Assembly: GCA_030168595.1 (NCBI GenBank)
Contig: CP115556.1
Coordinates: forward strand, 1,178,001-1,242,000
Length of the DNA: 64,000 nucleotides
Direction: 5' to 3'
Source of the DNA: Methanomassiliicoccales archaeon LGM-DZ1
Lineage (GTDB): Archaea; Thermoplasmatota; Thermoplasmata; Methanomassiliicoccales; Methanomethylophilaceae
Position numbers and translations under genes: made by a program
Notes under the pieces: model-generated
The model's database searches: none
What the model was told of the DNA's origin: nothing
What the model saw: only the letters and a program-made list of their open reading frames with translations
Shown: positions 17,444 through 24,971 of the stretch, one piece after another
Position numbering within the stretch: the stretch's first letter is position 1
How the letters are laid out: the number at the start of each line of letters is the position of its first letter

Positions 17444-19326
17444 GCGGGCTTTTCCCCTACGCTCCGCGTCCCGGCCAGGCGGAGATCGTCCGCACCGTCA
17501 GGGACGCGGTCCGCGGCGGGAGGAGCCTGGTCATCGAATCGGGCACCGGGACCGGGAAGACGTCCGCGTCCCTGGCCGGCGCCCTCGAGGGGATATCCGG
17601 CACCGGGCGCCGGGTGATCTACCTCACCCGCACCAAGAGCCAGCAGCGCCAGGTCTCTGTGGAATGCCGCGCGATCGGCAGGAAGATCCCGATATTATCG
17701 GCGGCGATCCAGGGCAGGGGCCCGGCCACCTGCCCGTTCATGGCCTCCGACCGCGACCTGTCCGACGGTACGCCGGAGGAGCTCTCCAAACTGTGCTCTG
17801 CCCTCAAGAAAGGCGACGGGCCGGCCGGCAAGTGCCCGTTCTACGAAGCCCTCGGCAGCTCGGCCGTCGAGCGCTGCATAACATATGCCAGGTCCGCACA
17901 TCCGGACCCGGAGGAGTTCAGGGATTTCTGCATCGCGTCGGAGATATGCCCTTACGAGGCGTCCAAGAAGGTCCTTCCTTATGCGGAGGTGGTATCGGCG
18001 CCGTACGCGTTCTTCTTCATAGCGCCCATCAGGAACCGGCTGCTGCAGTGGATGGGCATCTCCGAGAGGGACGCGGTGGTGATCGCGGACGAGGCGCACA
18101 ACCTCCCCCAGTACCTTAGGGAGACGATGACCTACAGGATGACCTCCAAGTCCCTCAGCCTCGCGATGTCCGAGGCCGTGTCGAACGGGGACCCGCCGAT
18201 ACACGGGGACATAGCCTGCTCCGATCTGATACAGGCCCTGCAGGAGATCCTCTCGGACGCCTGCCGGGATTACCTGAAAGGCGAGAACGGCATCATCCCG
18301 CCCGAGTACCTGAGCGACGAGCTCATGATGCGCCTGGGTCTGTCATCGGCATCCATCTCATCGGCCGTGGGCCGCATGAAGGAGGCCGGGATGCTGATCG
18401 AGGACGCTAAGAAGGCCAGGAGGAAGCTCCCGCGCTCCCGGCTTTCCCATCTTGCGGACTTCCTGACCTGCTGGGCGTCCTGCGACGGCTGGAGCCATGC
18501 CTTCCTGGTGTCCGGCGGAGATAACCCCGCTTTCGAGGCTTACTGCCTGGATCCGCACGAGGCCGCCGAGCCCCTCAGCACCTGCTTCTCTAGCATCAGC
18601 ATGTCCGGCACGCTGTCCCCCCTGAACGATTACTCGGCGGAGATGGGGCTCTACAATCCGGAGACGGCTGTGTTCCCCTCGCCCTTCCCCTCCGGGAACC
18701 TGAGGACGCTTTACGTTAACGATGTCTCGACGAAGTATGACGAGCTGGGGGACGCCGGGAACTATGAGAGGCTCCGCAAGCATATCGTCGACATCGTCAC
18801 GGCCACAGAGCGTTCGTCGGCGGTGTTCTTCCCTTCCTATTCACTGATGGAGAGGTTCACCGACGACGGCCTCGCCGACGAGCTCGGCAGGCCGGTGTAC
18901 TACGAGAGCAGGGGCATGACCCAGTCAGAGTTAATGGACCAGGTCACCGATTTCCGCTGCAGGCCAGGGGGAACGCTGTTCGCGGTCACCGGCGGGAGGG
19001 TGAGCGAGGGACTGGACTTCCCGGGCGGAGAGCTGGAGGTGGCAGTGATAGTAGGCATCCCGTATCCTCGGCCGTCCGCCAAGCAGGATGCCCTTGTGAG
19101 GTACTGTGCCAGACGTTACGGCGACGGCTGGAGGTCGGCGGTCAGGATCCCCGCTGTGAGGAAGATGAGGCAGGCCGTCGGCCGCCTCATAAGGTCGGAG
19201 ACGGACAGAGGAGTGGCGGTCGTCCTCGATCGGAGGGCGGGCACGCTGGAAGGCTTTAATGCCGAGCTCACAGACGATCCGGTCAGGGACATACTGGCAT
19301 TCTTCAGCGGCGGGGAGAAGCACTGA
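17440..19326 (+). CDS. XPD/Rad3-family Fe-S DNA helicase
   Basis: This 628-residue superfamily 2 5'-3' DNA helicase has Walker A ESGTGTGKTSAS and motif Ia YLTRTKSQQRQV. The inserted Fe-S cluster domain has Cys residues in TCPF, KLCS, KCPFYEA and ICPYE. Further motifs are the DEAH box VIADEAHNLP and motif VI QAVGRLIRSETDRG. Length and layout match archaeal XPD/Bacillus DinG-like enzymes acting in repair. The start is GTG at 17440, overlapping the preceding TGA; no better codon exists at the homology boundary. Confidence 0.92.
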   Translation: MSGLFPYAPRPGQAEIVRTVRDAVRGGRSLVIESGTGTGKTSASLAGALEGISGTGRRVIYLTRTKSQQRQVSVECRAIGRKIPILSAAIQGRGPATCPFMASDRDLSDGTPEELSKLCSALKKGDGPAGKCPFYEALGSSAVERCITYARSAHPDPEEFRDFCIASEICPYEASKKVLPYAEVVSAPYAFFFIAPIRNRLLQWMGISERDAVVIADEAHNLPQYLRETMTYRMTSKSLSLAMSEAVSNGDPPIHGDIACSDLIQALQEILSDACRDYLKGENGIIPPEYLSDELMMRLGLSSASISSAVGRMKEAGMLIEDAKKARRKLPRSRLSHLADFLTCWASCDGWSHAFLVSGGDNPAFEAYCLDPHEAAEPLSTCFSSISMSGTLSPLNDYSAEMGLYNPETAVFPSPFPSGNLRTLYVNDVSTKYDELGDAGNYERLRKHIVDIVTATERSSAVFFPSYSLMERFTDDGLADELGRPVYYESRGMTQSELMDQVTDFRCRPGGTLFAVTGGRVSEGLDFPGGELEVAVIVGIPYPRPSAKQDALVRYCARRYGDGWRSAVRIPAVRKMRQAVGRLIRSETDRGVAVVLDRRAGTLEGFNAELTDDPVRDILAFFSGGEKH

Positions 19327-19364
19327 GCCTCAGGCATGCCGGTCCGGGACTTGATTCTTTATTA

Positions 19365-19676
19365 ATGACATCCGACATGCAGAATGCCATGGAAATCGCC
19401 GTGGATGATGACGTCAGGAAGATGGTGGAGGAGTCCGGAGAGGATTATCGCATCTGCACCGCCTGCCTGGGCCCGGCCCTGGTCCCGGTATCGGTCAAAT
19501 CCCCCAAAGCCTCCGATGAGGTCATCCCCCTCGGCAACGGGCGCAAGATCTTCGTTTCCCGCGTGCAGGCCCGCTATGTCACGAGGATAACGATGGACAT
19601 GCTCTATGACGAGGAGGAGATCGACTCCTGCCCTGCGTTCTACGCATACTCGGAGAAGAAGCACTCGCAGGAATGA
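19365..19676 (+). CDS. Hypothetical 103-residue protein with CxxC
   Basis: No family is recognised. The protein is acidic at both ends and contains CTAC near residue 32 and a lone Cys near residue 88, with a central beta-rich stretch (NGRKIFVSRVQARYVTRITMDML). The start is uncertain: in-frame ATGs occur at 19365, 19377 and 19389, and a TTTATTAAT element at 19358-19366 would place a leaderless start at the third. Codon use matches its neighbours, so it is probably a real gene. It converges with the thiI-like gene. Confidence 0.55.
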   Translation: MTSDMQNAMEIAVDDDVRKMVEESGEDYRICTACLGPALVPVSVKSPKASDEVIPLGNGRKIFVSRVQARYVTRITMDMLYDEEEIDSCPAFYAYSEKKHSQE

Positions 19677-19714
19677 GCCGGCCGGGGACGGCATCGGAAT
19701 ATGCCGTCCTGCGA

Positions 19715-20341
19715 TCAGGATAATCTCCCAATCCCGGCGGCGCTGGCGTCAGCCAGGCCCTCTATGTCGCAGGCCTCGGAGTACCTGTCGGTCAGGGCGA
19801 TATCGGCCTCGGTGACGACCTTCTTCGGGAGCGCCGTGCATCCGATGGCCGGGAGGTTAGAGAGATCGTAGGTGCCGATGGCCTTAGCGATCTGCATTAT
19901 CTCCTCTTTGTCGTAGCCGATGAGGGGCCTGAGGATGACCGTGTTGATGCCGCGGACCTCCGAATTGATGTTCAGCAGGGTCTGGGAGGCGACCTGTCCG
20001 AGCGAATCGCCCATGACGATCGCTCCTGCGTCTATCTCCTTGCAAATGCGCTCCGCCGTAAGGAGCATGGCGTGTTTGCAGAGGACGCACTGGTACAGAG
20101 TGTCGGCCTTCTCCGCGATGGCCTTCTGGGTGGGGCCGTGGGGGGCGCTGTAGAGGGGCATTTCCTGCCCGGTCTCCTCCCTCAGGCGCGCGGCGATGCG
20201 CATCGCCCGGTCGATCGACCTGTCGTCCGCGTACGGGCGGTTGTCCATATGGAGGAGCGCCACCTCGGCGCCCGCATGCGCCATGACGTACGCTGCCACG
20301 GGGGAGTCTATGCCTCCCGAGATGAGGACCAGGACCTTCAA
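19715..20341 (-). CDS. ThiI-like PP-loop sulfurtransferase, PP-loop domain only
   Basis: This 208-residue protein corresponds to the adenylating half of ThiI, which makes 4-thiouridine in tRNA (and in bacteria also serves thiamine synthesis). The PP-loop SGGIDSPVAAY is at the N-terminus, CVLCKHAML provides a CxxC pair near the middle, and GDSLGQVASQTLLN is the ThiI signature. The ferredoxin-like and THUMP RNA-binding domains of full ThiI are absent. The start is TTG at 20341, overlapping the upstream stop as TTGA and preceded by GGAAGGGTGA, a strong ribosome binding site. RNA binding may be supplied by another protein. Confidence 0.82.
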   Translation of the reverse strand: MKVLVLISGGIDSPVAAYVMAHAGAEVALLHMDNRPYADDRSIDRAMRIAARLREETGQEMPLYSAPHGPTQKAIAEKADTLYQCVLCKHAMLLTAERICKEIDAGAIVMGDSLGQVASQTLLNINSEVRGINTVILRPLIGYDKEEIMQIAKAIGTYDLSNLPAIGCTALPKKVVTEADIALTDRYSEACDIEGLADASAAGIGRLS

Positions 20342-20514
20342 GTGTTCACCCTTCCGAACTCGACCCCGCCCTCGTAGTCGTCCGGCGGGTATTCCTCGTC
20401 CTCGTTGAGCAGGGCATAGAGGGACTTTACGAACTCGCGGAGCTGCCTGACCTCCGCCTTCAGGTCCCTGACCTGCAGGCGGAGGTTCTCGATCTCAGCA
20501 TCGTTGCGGGTCAT
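20338..20514 (-). CDS. 58-residue coiled-coil protein between csl4 and thiI-like
   Basis: The protein starts MTRNDAEIENLRLQ and forms a single predicted coiled coil (about residues 5-37, with Leu and Val at heptad positions), followed by an acidic Tyr/Pro-rich tail (NEDEEYPPDDYEGG). Its ATG overlaps the csl4 stop (ATGA) and its TGA overlaps the TTG of the thiI-like gene. This tight coupling is the main evidence that it is real. Function is unknown; a small adaptor for one of the neighbouring RNA enzymes is possible. Confidence 0.7.
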   Translation of the reverse strand: MTRNDAEIENLRLQVRDLKAEVRQLREFVKSLYALLNEDEEYPPDDYEGGVEFGRVNT

Positions 20515-21071
20515 ATCTTCACGTCGCCGTAGTCGTCGGCCAGCTTCCTGGGCTGGCTGGTCTTGCATTTGGGGCAGCTCAGGGTTCCCGGGCCGGTGCG
20601 CCTGAGCTCGGTCTTGCAGATCCCGCACTGGGCGCGGACCACTCCGAGGTGGGCGTCCTTGGTGGTGAGCTGCAGCGACGGCTTGACGCCGATGACCCTC
20701 GCCCTCACGAGGTCCCCTTTCCTGAACTCTCCGGAGACGCTGTCGGTGTAGTCGGGGGAGATCTTGGAGACGTGGATGGTGGCCACCGTGCTGCTGGCTA
20801 TCGCGCGGCAGGTCCCCTCGCGGATGAGGGCGGTGGCGGTCGCCATGGTCTTCCTCGTGTCATCTATGGTGGCGTACACAATGTCGCCCTCCTTCAGGAT
20901 GTTCGGCGGGTTGGGCGATACCACCTTCGCCGTGCAGTCGTTATCGTCCAGCACCAGGGCCCCTACCTGGGACGCGTAGATCTTCCCGTTCCTGGCATAT
21001 GTTCCGTCGGAGGCGACGTACTCCTCCTCCGCGGCGATCTCGTCGCCGGGGAGCACATATCTTTCGGCCAT
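20511..21071 (-). CDS. csl4: Exosome complex RNA-binding protein Csl4
   Basis: This 186-residue cap subunit of the archaeal RNA exosome recruits RNA and DnaG. Its three parts are an N-terminal domain (LPGDEIAAEEEYVASDGTYARNG), an S1 domain (about 65-145), and a C-terminal zinc ribbon with CGIC and CPKC. The ATG at 21071 is preceded by GGTGA; an upstream GTG belongs to that site. The usual archaeal neighbour, a METTL5-like methylase, lies immediately upstream in the same direction. Confidence 0.92.
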   Translation of the reverse strand: MAERYVLPGDEIAAEEEYVASDGTYARNGKIYASQVGALVLDDNDCTAKVVSPNPPNILKEGDIVYATIDDTRKTMATATALIREGTCRAIASSTVATIHVSKISPDYTDSVSGEFRKGDLVRARVIGVKPSLQLTTKDAHLGVVRAQCGICKTELRRTGPGTLSCPKCKTSQPRKLADDYGDVKI

Positions 21072-21107
21072 TTGATTCACCAATCATCGCCGCACGAGGC
21101 GTCTGGT

Positions 21108-21701
21108 TCATTCTATGACGACGGAGACGATTTCCACCGTCTGTTTCGCCTTCGTGTGGAATGAGAAAGTATGCGGGATTACGTACTTATAAAGTCTGCA
21201 GTCCGTCACCCGCCTGCCCTTCTCCTCCGCATAGCCTTTCACGAACTCCAGCGTGCCTGCCATGTGGATGGAGTAGACTTTCTCGGCGGATTCCATGGCC
21301 TTGTCGAGGAAGGGACGGTCCGCGTTCCTCTTCTGGCTCCCGAAAGGGGGGTTCATCAGGACGGTGTCCGCCCCCTCGGAGACATCGCGCACGTCCGACA
21401 GCCTGAGCTCGACGTCCGCCCCCAGTTCATCGGCGGCCTTCCGGGCGATGCCGAGGGCCTTCTGCGAAATGTCGTAGCCCACCGACATCCCGGCGCCCAT
21501 GAGCGCCGCCCCTATGCAGAACACGCCGGTGCCGCAGCCGAGGTCCATCACCTTCATGCCGGCGATGTCCCCCGCGGAGTATGCCCGGTAGATGATATCG
21601 GCGGCGATCGGCGCGGGCGTCGGATACTGCTCCAGGGACGGGTCGGGGTCCTCGAACGGGGGTATGCGCTGCAGCGCCATCTCCAGTTCCTTCTTCCTCA
21701 T
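21108..21701 (-). CDS. METTL5-like N6-adenine RNA methyltransferase
   Basis: This 197-residue SAM-dependent methyltransferase is of the COG2263/METTL5 type. Eukaryotic METTL5 modifies an adenine in small-subunit rRNA. It contains motif I DLGCGTGVFCIGAALMGA, an acidic motif after beta2 (VGYDIS), and the catalytic NPPFGSQ that marks N6-adenine or N-methylating enzymes. Target RNA in this organism is inferred from the family. It is the first gene of the leftward operon leading into csl4 and the thiI-like gene. Confidence 0.88.
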   Translation of the reverse strand: MRKKELEMALQRIPPFEDPDPSLEQYPTPAPIAADIIYRAYSAGDIAGMKVMDLGCGTGVFCIGAALMGAGMSVGYDISQKALGIARKAADELGADVELRLSDVRDVSEGADTVLMNPPFGSQKRNADRPFLDKAMESAEKVYSIHMAGTLEFVKGYAEEKGRRVTDCRLYKYVIPHTFSFHTKAKQTVEIVSVVIE

Positions 21702-21833
21702 CCGGATGAGTTACCGCGGCATCCGCTATAAAAGGAGCATGGGGGGCCCAGGCCATCCCGAACCATTTATCTAATCAATCACGATACGTTTTCAATGCCG
21801 AATGGCGCGTTTCCCAAGGGAGCATGAAAACAC

Positions 21834-23393
21834 ATGGTAAAGGTAAAGAGGGCAATCATCAGCGTGTCGGACAAGACCGGCATCGTCGACTTCGCCAAGC
21901 AGCTGAAGACACTCGGTGTCGAGATAATCTCCACCGGCGGCACTTACAAACTGCTCACCGACAGCGGCGTGGAAGCCACCGAGGTATCGGACGTCACCGG
22001 GTTCCCGGAGATGCTGGACGGCCGCGTCAAGACCCTCCACCCCAACATCCATGCCGGCATCCTCGCCCGCAGGGACAAGCCGGAGCACATGAAGGCCATC
22101 GAGGAGATGGGGATCAAGCCCATCGACATGGTCGTCATCAACCTCTACCCGTTCAAGCAGACGGTCCTGAAGGAGGGCGTCTCCTTCGACGAGATCGTCG
22201 AGAACATCGACATCGGAGGACCCAGCATGATCAGGGCCGCGGCCAAGAACTACAAGAGCGTCGCGGTCGTTACCGATCCCGGCCAGTACGAATCGGTCAT
22301 CGGGCACCTCCTGGCGGACGACGGGGAGCTCGACGAGAAGTACCTCGGCAGGCTCATGGCCCAGGCGTTCACCGTCACCGCTGAGTACGATGCCATGATC
22401 GCCACCGTTATGAACAGGAAGCTCGGGAAGGACCTCTTCCCGTCCTCCTGGCCCCAGGCCACCGAGAAGAAATGGGAGCTCAGGTACGGCGAGAACCCCA
22501 ACCAGAAGGCCGCCTACTACGTCGACCCCTTCACCCCCGGCGTGACCATCGGGAAATGCGACATCCTCCACGGTAAGGAGCTGTCCTACAACAACATCAT
22601 CGACATGGACGAGGCCATAAGCATCGTCATGGACTTCGAGAGGCCGACCGCGGTCGTCATGAAGCACACCAACCCCTGCGGGCTGGCATCCGACGACACC
22701 ATCGCCAAGGCGTTCAGGACCGCCTACGATGTCGATCCCCTCTCCGCCTTCGGATGCGTCATCGCCCTGAACAGGAAGTGCGACCTCGAGACCGCCAAGA
22801 TGATCCACGAGTACTTCGTCGAGGTCGTCGTCGCGCCCGACTTCGACCTCGGGGCCCTGGAGATCCTCAAGCTCAAGAAGAGCATCCGCCTGGTCAGGAC
22901 AGGGATGCCCATCGGCCCCCAGTACCGCGTGAGGGAGATGAAGACCAGGAGGACCCAGGGAGGCCTCCTCGTCCAGACCGACGAGGACGTCGCCGTCGAT
23001 CCCGCCAACCTCCGCGTGGTCACCAAGAGGGCGCCGACCGAGGAGGAGGTGCACTCCCTCCTCTTCGCGTGGAAGCTCGCCAAGCACGTGATGTCCAACG
23101 CCGTCGTCTATGTCCGCGGGGAGCACGCGGTCGGCATCGGCGCCGGCCAGATGAGCCGCGTCGACTCGGCGAAGATCGCCTCCTTCAAGGCCAGGGAGCC
23201 CACAGAGGGATGCGTCATGGCCTCCGATGCGTTCTTCCCGTTCAGGGACGCCGTCGATGCGGCCGCCGAGGCGGGCATCACCGCCATCATCCAGCCCGGA
23301 GGAAGCATCAGGGACCAGGAGTCCATCGATGCCGCCAACGAGCACAACATCGCGATGGTCTTCACCGGCTGCCGCGTGTTCAGGCACAGCTGA
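21834..23393 (+). CDS. purH: Bifunctional AICAR transformylase / IMP cyclohydrolase
   Basis: This 519-residue full-length PurH catalyses the last two purine steps: formyl-folate-dependent formylation of AICAR, then ring closure to IMP. The N-terminal cyclohydrolase begins RAIISVSDKTGIVDFA and has STGGTY; the transformylase half has the catalytic KHTNPCG and IIQPGGSIRDQESI. Archaea commonly use PurP plus PurO instead, so a complete PurH alongside PurP is unusual and implies a formyl-folate pool. The leader is longer than for most genes here, with a TATA-like CATTTATCTAATC about 70 bases upstream. Confidence 0.96.
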   Translation: MVKVKRAIISVSDKTGIVDFAKQLKTLGVEIISTGGTYKLLTDSGVEATEVSDVTGFPEMLDGRVKTLHPNIHAGILARRDKPEHMKAIEEMGIKPIDMVVINLYPFKQTVLKEGVSFDEIVENIDIGGPSMIRAAAKNYKSVAVVTDPGQYESVIGHLLADDGELDEKYLGRLMAQAFTVTAEYDAMIATVMNRKLGKDLFPSSWPQATEKKWELRYGENPNQKAAYYVDPFTPGVTIGKCDILHGKELSYNNIIDMDEAISIVMDFERPTAVVMKHTNPCGLASDDTIAKAFRTAYDVDPLSAFGCVIALNRKCDLETAKMIHEYFVEVVVAPDFDLGALEILKLKKSIRLVRTGMPIGPQYRVREMKTRRTQGGLLVQTDEDVAVDPANLRVVTKRAPTEEEVHSLLFAWKLAKHVMSNAVVYVRGEHAVGIGAGQMSRVDSAKIASFKAREPTEGCVMASDAFFPFRDAVDAAAEAGITAIIQPGGSIRDQESIDAANEHNIAMVFTGCRVFRHS

Positions 23394-23402
23394 AACCCTT
23401 CT

Positions 23403-23421
23403 GCGGGGCTGTACGCCCCGC
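23403..23421 (+). terminator. Hairpin after purH
   Basis: GCGGGGC-TGTAC-GCCCCGC is a perfect 7-bp stem nine bases after the purH stop, followed by TGTAATTCT rather than a pure T-run. It is probably a transcription terminator. Confidence 0.5.
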
Positions 23422-23478
23422 TGTAATTCTCCGCGGGATGCGTTAGTTTAATCATCCCGTCCTGTCGTTCCCGCACCA

Positions 23479-23853
23479 ATGTCAAAGAAACAGAAGTCGG
23501 GAAGCTCCGTCGCCGAATCCTTCGTCGGCGGACTGACATGCACTCTGATCTTCCTCGTCCTGGTGCCGGTGGTGTGCGACATCATCATCCAGCCCATCGT
23601 GGAGGACGAGGTCGGCGATACGACCTTCATGACGCTGTCGTCATCGCTCATCGTCGCGATCATCATGCTGATCGTGATGTTCGCCTTCTCGTTCGTCATC
23701 GGGGCCGGAGGCATCCTCAGGAAGTTCGGGATCGTCGGCATCATCGCGATGATCCTCGCTTACTGGCTCATAGGAAGGATCGAGGACTGTGTCATACCCC
23801 TGCTGTGCCTTGTAATCGTCTGGGCCGTCACAGGCAGGAAGAAAAAGAATTGA
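23479..23853 (+). CDS. Small membrane protein, unknown
   Basis: This 124-residue protein has a short basic N-terminus (MSKKQKSGSS), three or four hydrophobic segments (about 17-37, 55-77, 82-100, 102-117) and a basic tail (TGRKKKN). No motif links it to a known family. A GTTAGTTTAATC element about 30 bases before the ATG could be its promoter. It stands alone between purH and a convergent zinc protein gene. Confidence 0.6.
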   Translation: MSKKQKSGSSVAESFVGGLTCTLIFLVLVPVVCDIIIQPIVEDEVGDTTFMTLSSSLIVAIIMLIVMFAFSFVIGAGGILRKFGIVGIIAMILAYWLIGRIEDCVIPLLCLVIVWAVTGRKKKN

Positions 23854-23912
23854 ACGGGGCGTCTTCCGGCGCTTCATATTTTTCGGAACCGGAGGGGGCC
23901 CTGCCCCCGCCG

Positions 23913-24116
23913 TCATTCCTTCTTTTCGGCCTTCTCGGCCGCTTCGACGACCACGGGCGTGATGGGAGCGCGCCTCTTCATGTGCCCTCCCGGGCCGCCC
24001 CTGGCATTGTAGGCCTTCTCCACGCATGCTGGGTCATCGCAGACGAAGGCCGCGAAGACCACCTGGGTGCAGGTCTTGCCGCAGAACTCGCACTTGTACT
24101 GGCTGAAGTCTAGCAT
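23913..24116 (-). CDS. 67-residue zinc-ribbon-like protein
   Basis: A short protein starts MLDFSQYKCEFCGKTC, has further Cys residues in VCDDPACVEKA, and then a Gly/Arg linker and a charged Ala/Glu/Lys tail. The CxxCxxxC...CxxxxC pattern suggests one bound zinc. Function is unknown. It lies 36 bases after nadC in the same direction and may be part of that transcript. Confidence 0.6.
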   Translation of the reverse strand: MLDFSQYKCEFCGKTCTQVVFAAFVCDDPACVEKAYNARGGPGGHMKRRAPITPVVVEAAEKAEKKE

Positions 24117-24152
24117 ATGCGGGGAGATATGCGCCGCAGATAGAAACGGCTT

Positions 24153-24971
24153 TCACTCGATGTCCATGGAGAAATGCGTCGCTTTCGGCGAATGGGTGAG
24201 CGCACCTATCGAGACGATGTCCGCGCATCCGGCGTAATCCGCCGCAGTATCGGCCGTGATGTTCCCGGACGCCTCTATCTTTATGCTCGGATCGATCCTG
24301 CGAACCGCCTCGCGGAGATTCCTGCATTCCTCGGGCGGGAAATGGTCCGCCATGATGATGGCGGCCCCGCTGCCTGCGGCCTTCAGCCCTTCTTCGAGGT
24401 CCAGGACCTCGATCTCGACCGGGATGCCCTTCGGAACGTCCTTCATCCTGGCGAGGGCTGCGTCGATGCCTCCGCATGCGGCGATGTGGTTGTCCTTGAC
24501 CATCGCCATGTCCCAGAGCCCCATCCTGTGAGGCCATCCGCCTCCCAGGGCGACGGCCTTCTTCTCGAAGTAGCGGAACCCGGGGGTGGTCTTCCTGGTG
24601 CCGGCGATCATGAGGCCCGGGTCCTTCTCGTGGACCTTGGCCGAGATCTCGTAGGTCATCTCGGCGATGCCGCTCATCCGCATCAGGAAGTTGAGCGCCG
24701 TGCGTTCGCAGGTCATGAGGGCGCGCAGGTCGCCTTCGCACATCATGACGACGGTCCCCCCGCTCACCCTGTCGCCGTCCTTCACGAACGTCCTGCATTT
24801 CACTCCCATGATGGAGAAGATCCCGGCGGCCTCCTCCAGGCCGGCCACGACCGAATCCGATTCGCAGGTGATGATCGCCTTCCCGTTCCCCGGAGGGAGG
24901 AACACCTGGGAGGTGACGTCGCCGTCCCCGACGTCCTCTTCCAGGAAGGGCCTCAGGTCGGGCGCTCTCAC
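24153..24971 (-). CDS. nadC: Nicotinate-nucleotide pyrophosphorylase (carboxylating)
   Basis: This 272-residue quinolinate phosphoribosyltransferase makes nicotinate mononucleotide in de novo NAD synthesis. Recognisable are EDVGDGDVTS at the N-terminus, RTALNFLMRMSGIAE, the GTRKTTPGFRYFEKKAVALGGG region rich in PRPP/quinolinate-binding basic residues, and VKDNHI. The start is GTG at 24971, overlapping the stop of the upstream surface-protein gene as GTGA. The pairing with a secreted transglutaminase-like protein has no obvious metabolic logic. Confidence 0.94.
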   Translation of the reverse strand: MRAPDLRPFLEEDVGDGDVTSQVFLPPGNGKAIITCESDSVVAGLEEAAGIFSIMGVKCRTFVKDGDRVSGGTVVMMCEGDLRALMTCERTALNFLMRMSGIAEMTYEISAKVHEKDPGLMIAGTRKTTPGFRYFEKKAVALGGGWPHRMGLWDMAMVKDNHIAACGGIDAALARMKDVPKGIPVEIEVLDLEEGLKAAGSGAAIIMADHFPPEECRNLREAVRRIDPSIKIEASGNITADTAADYAGCADIVSIGALTHSPKATHFSMDIE

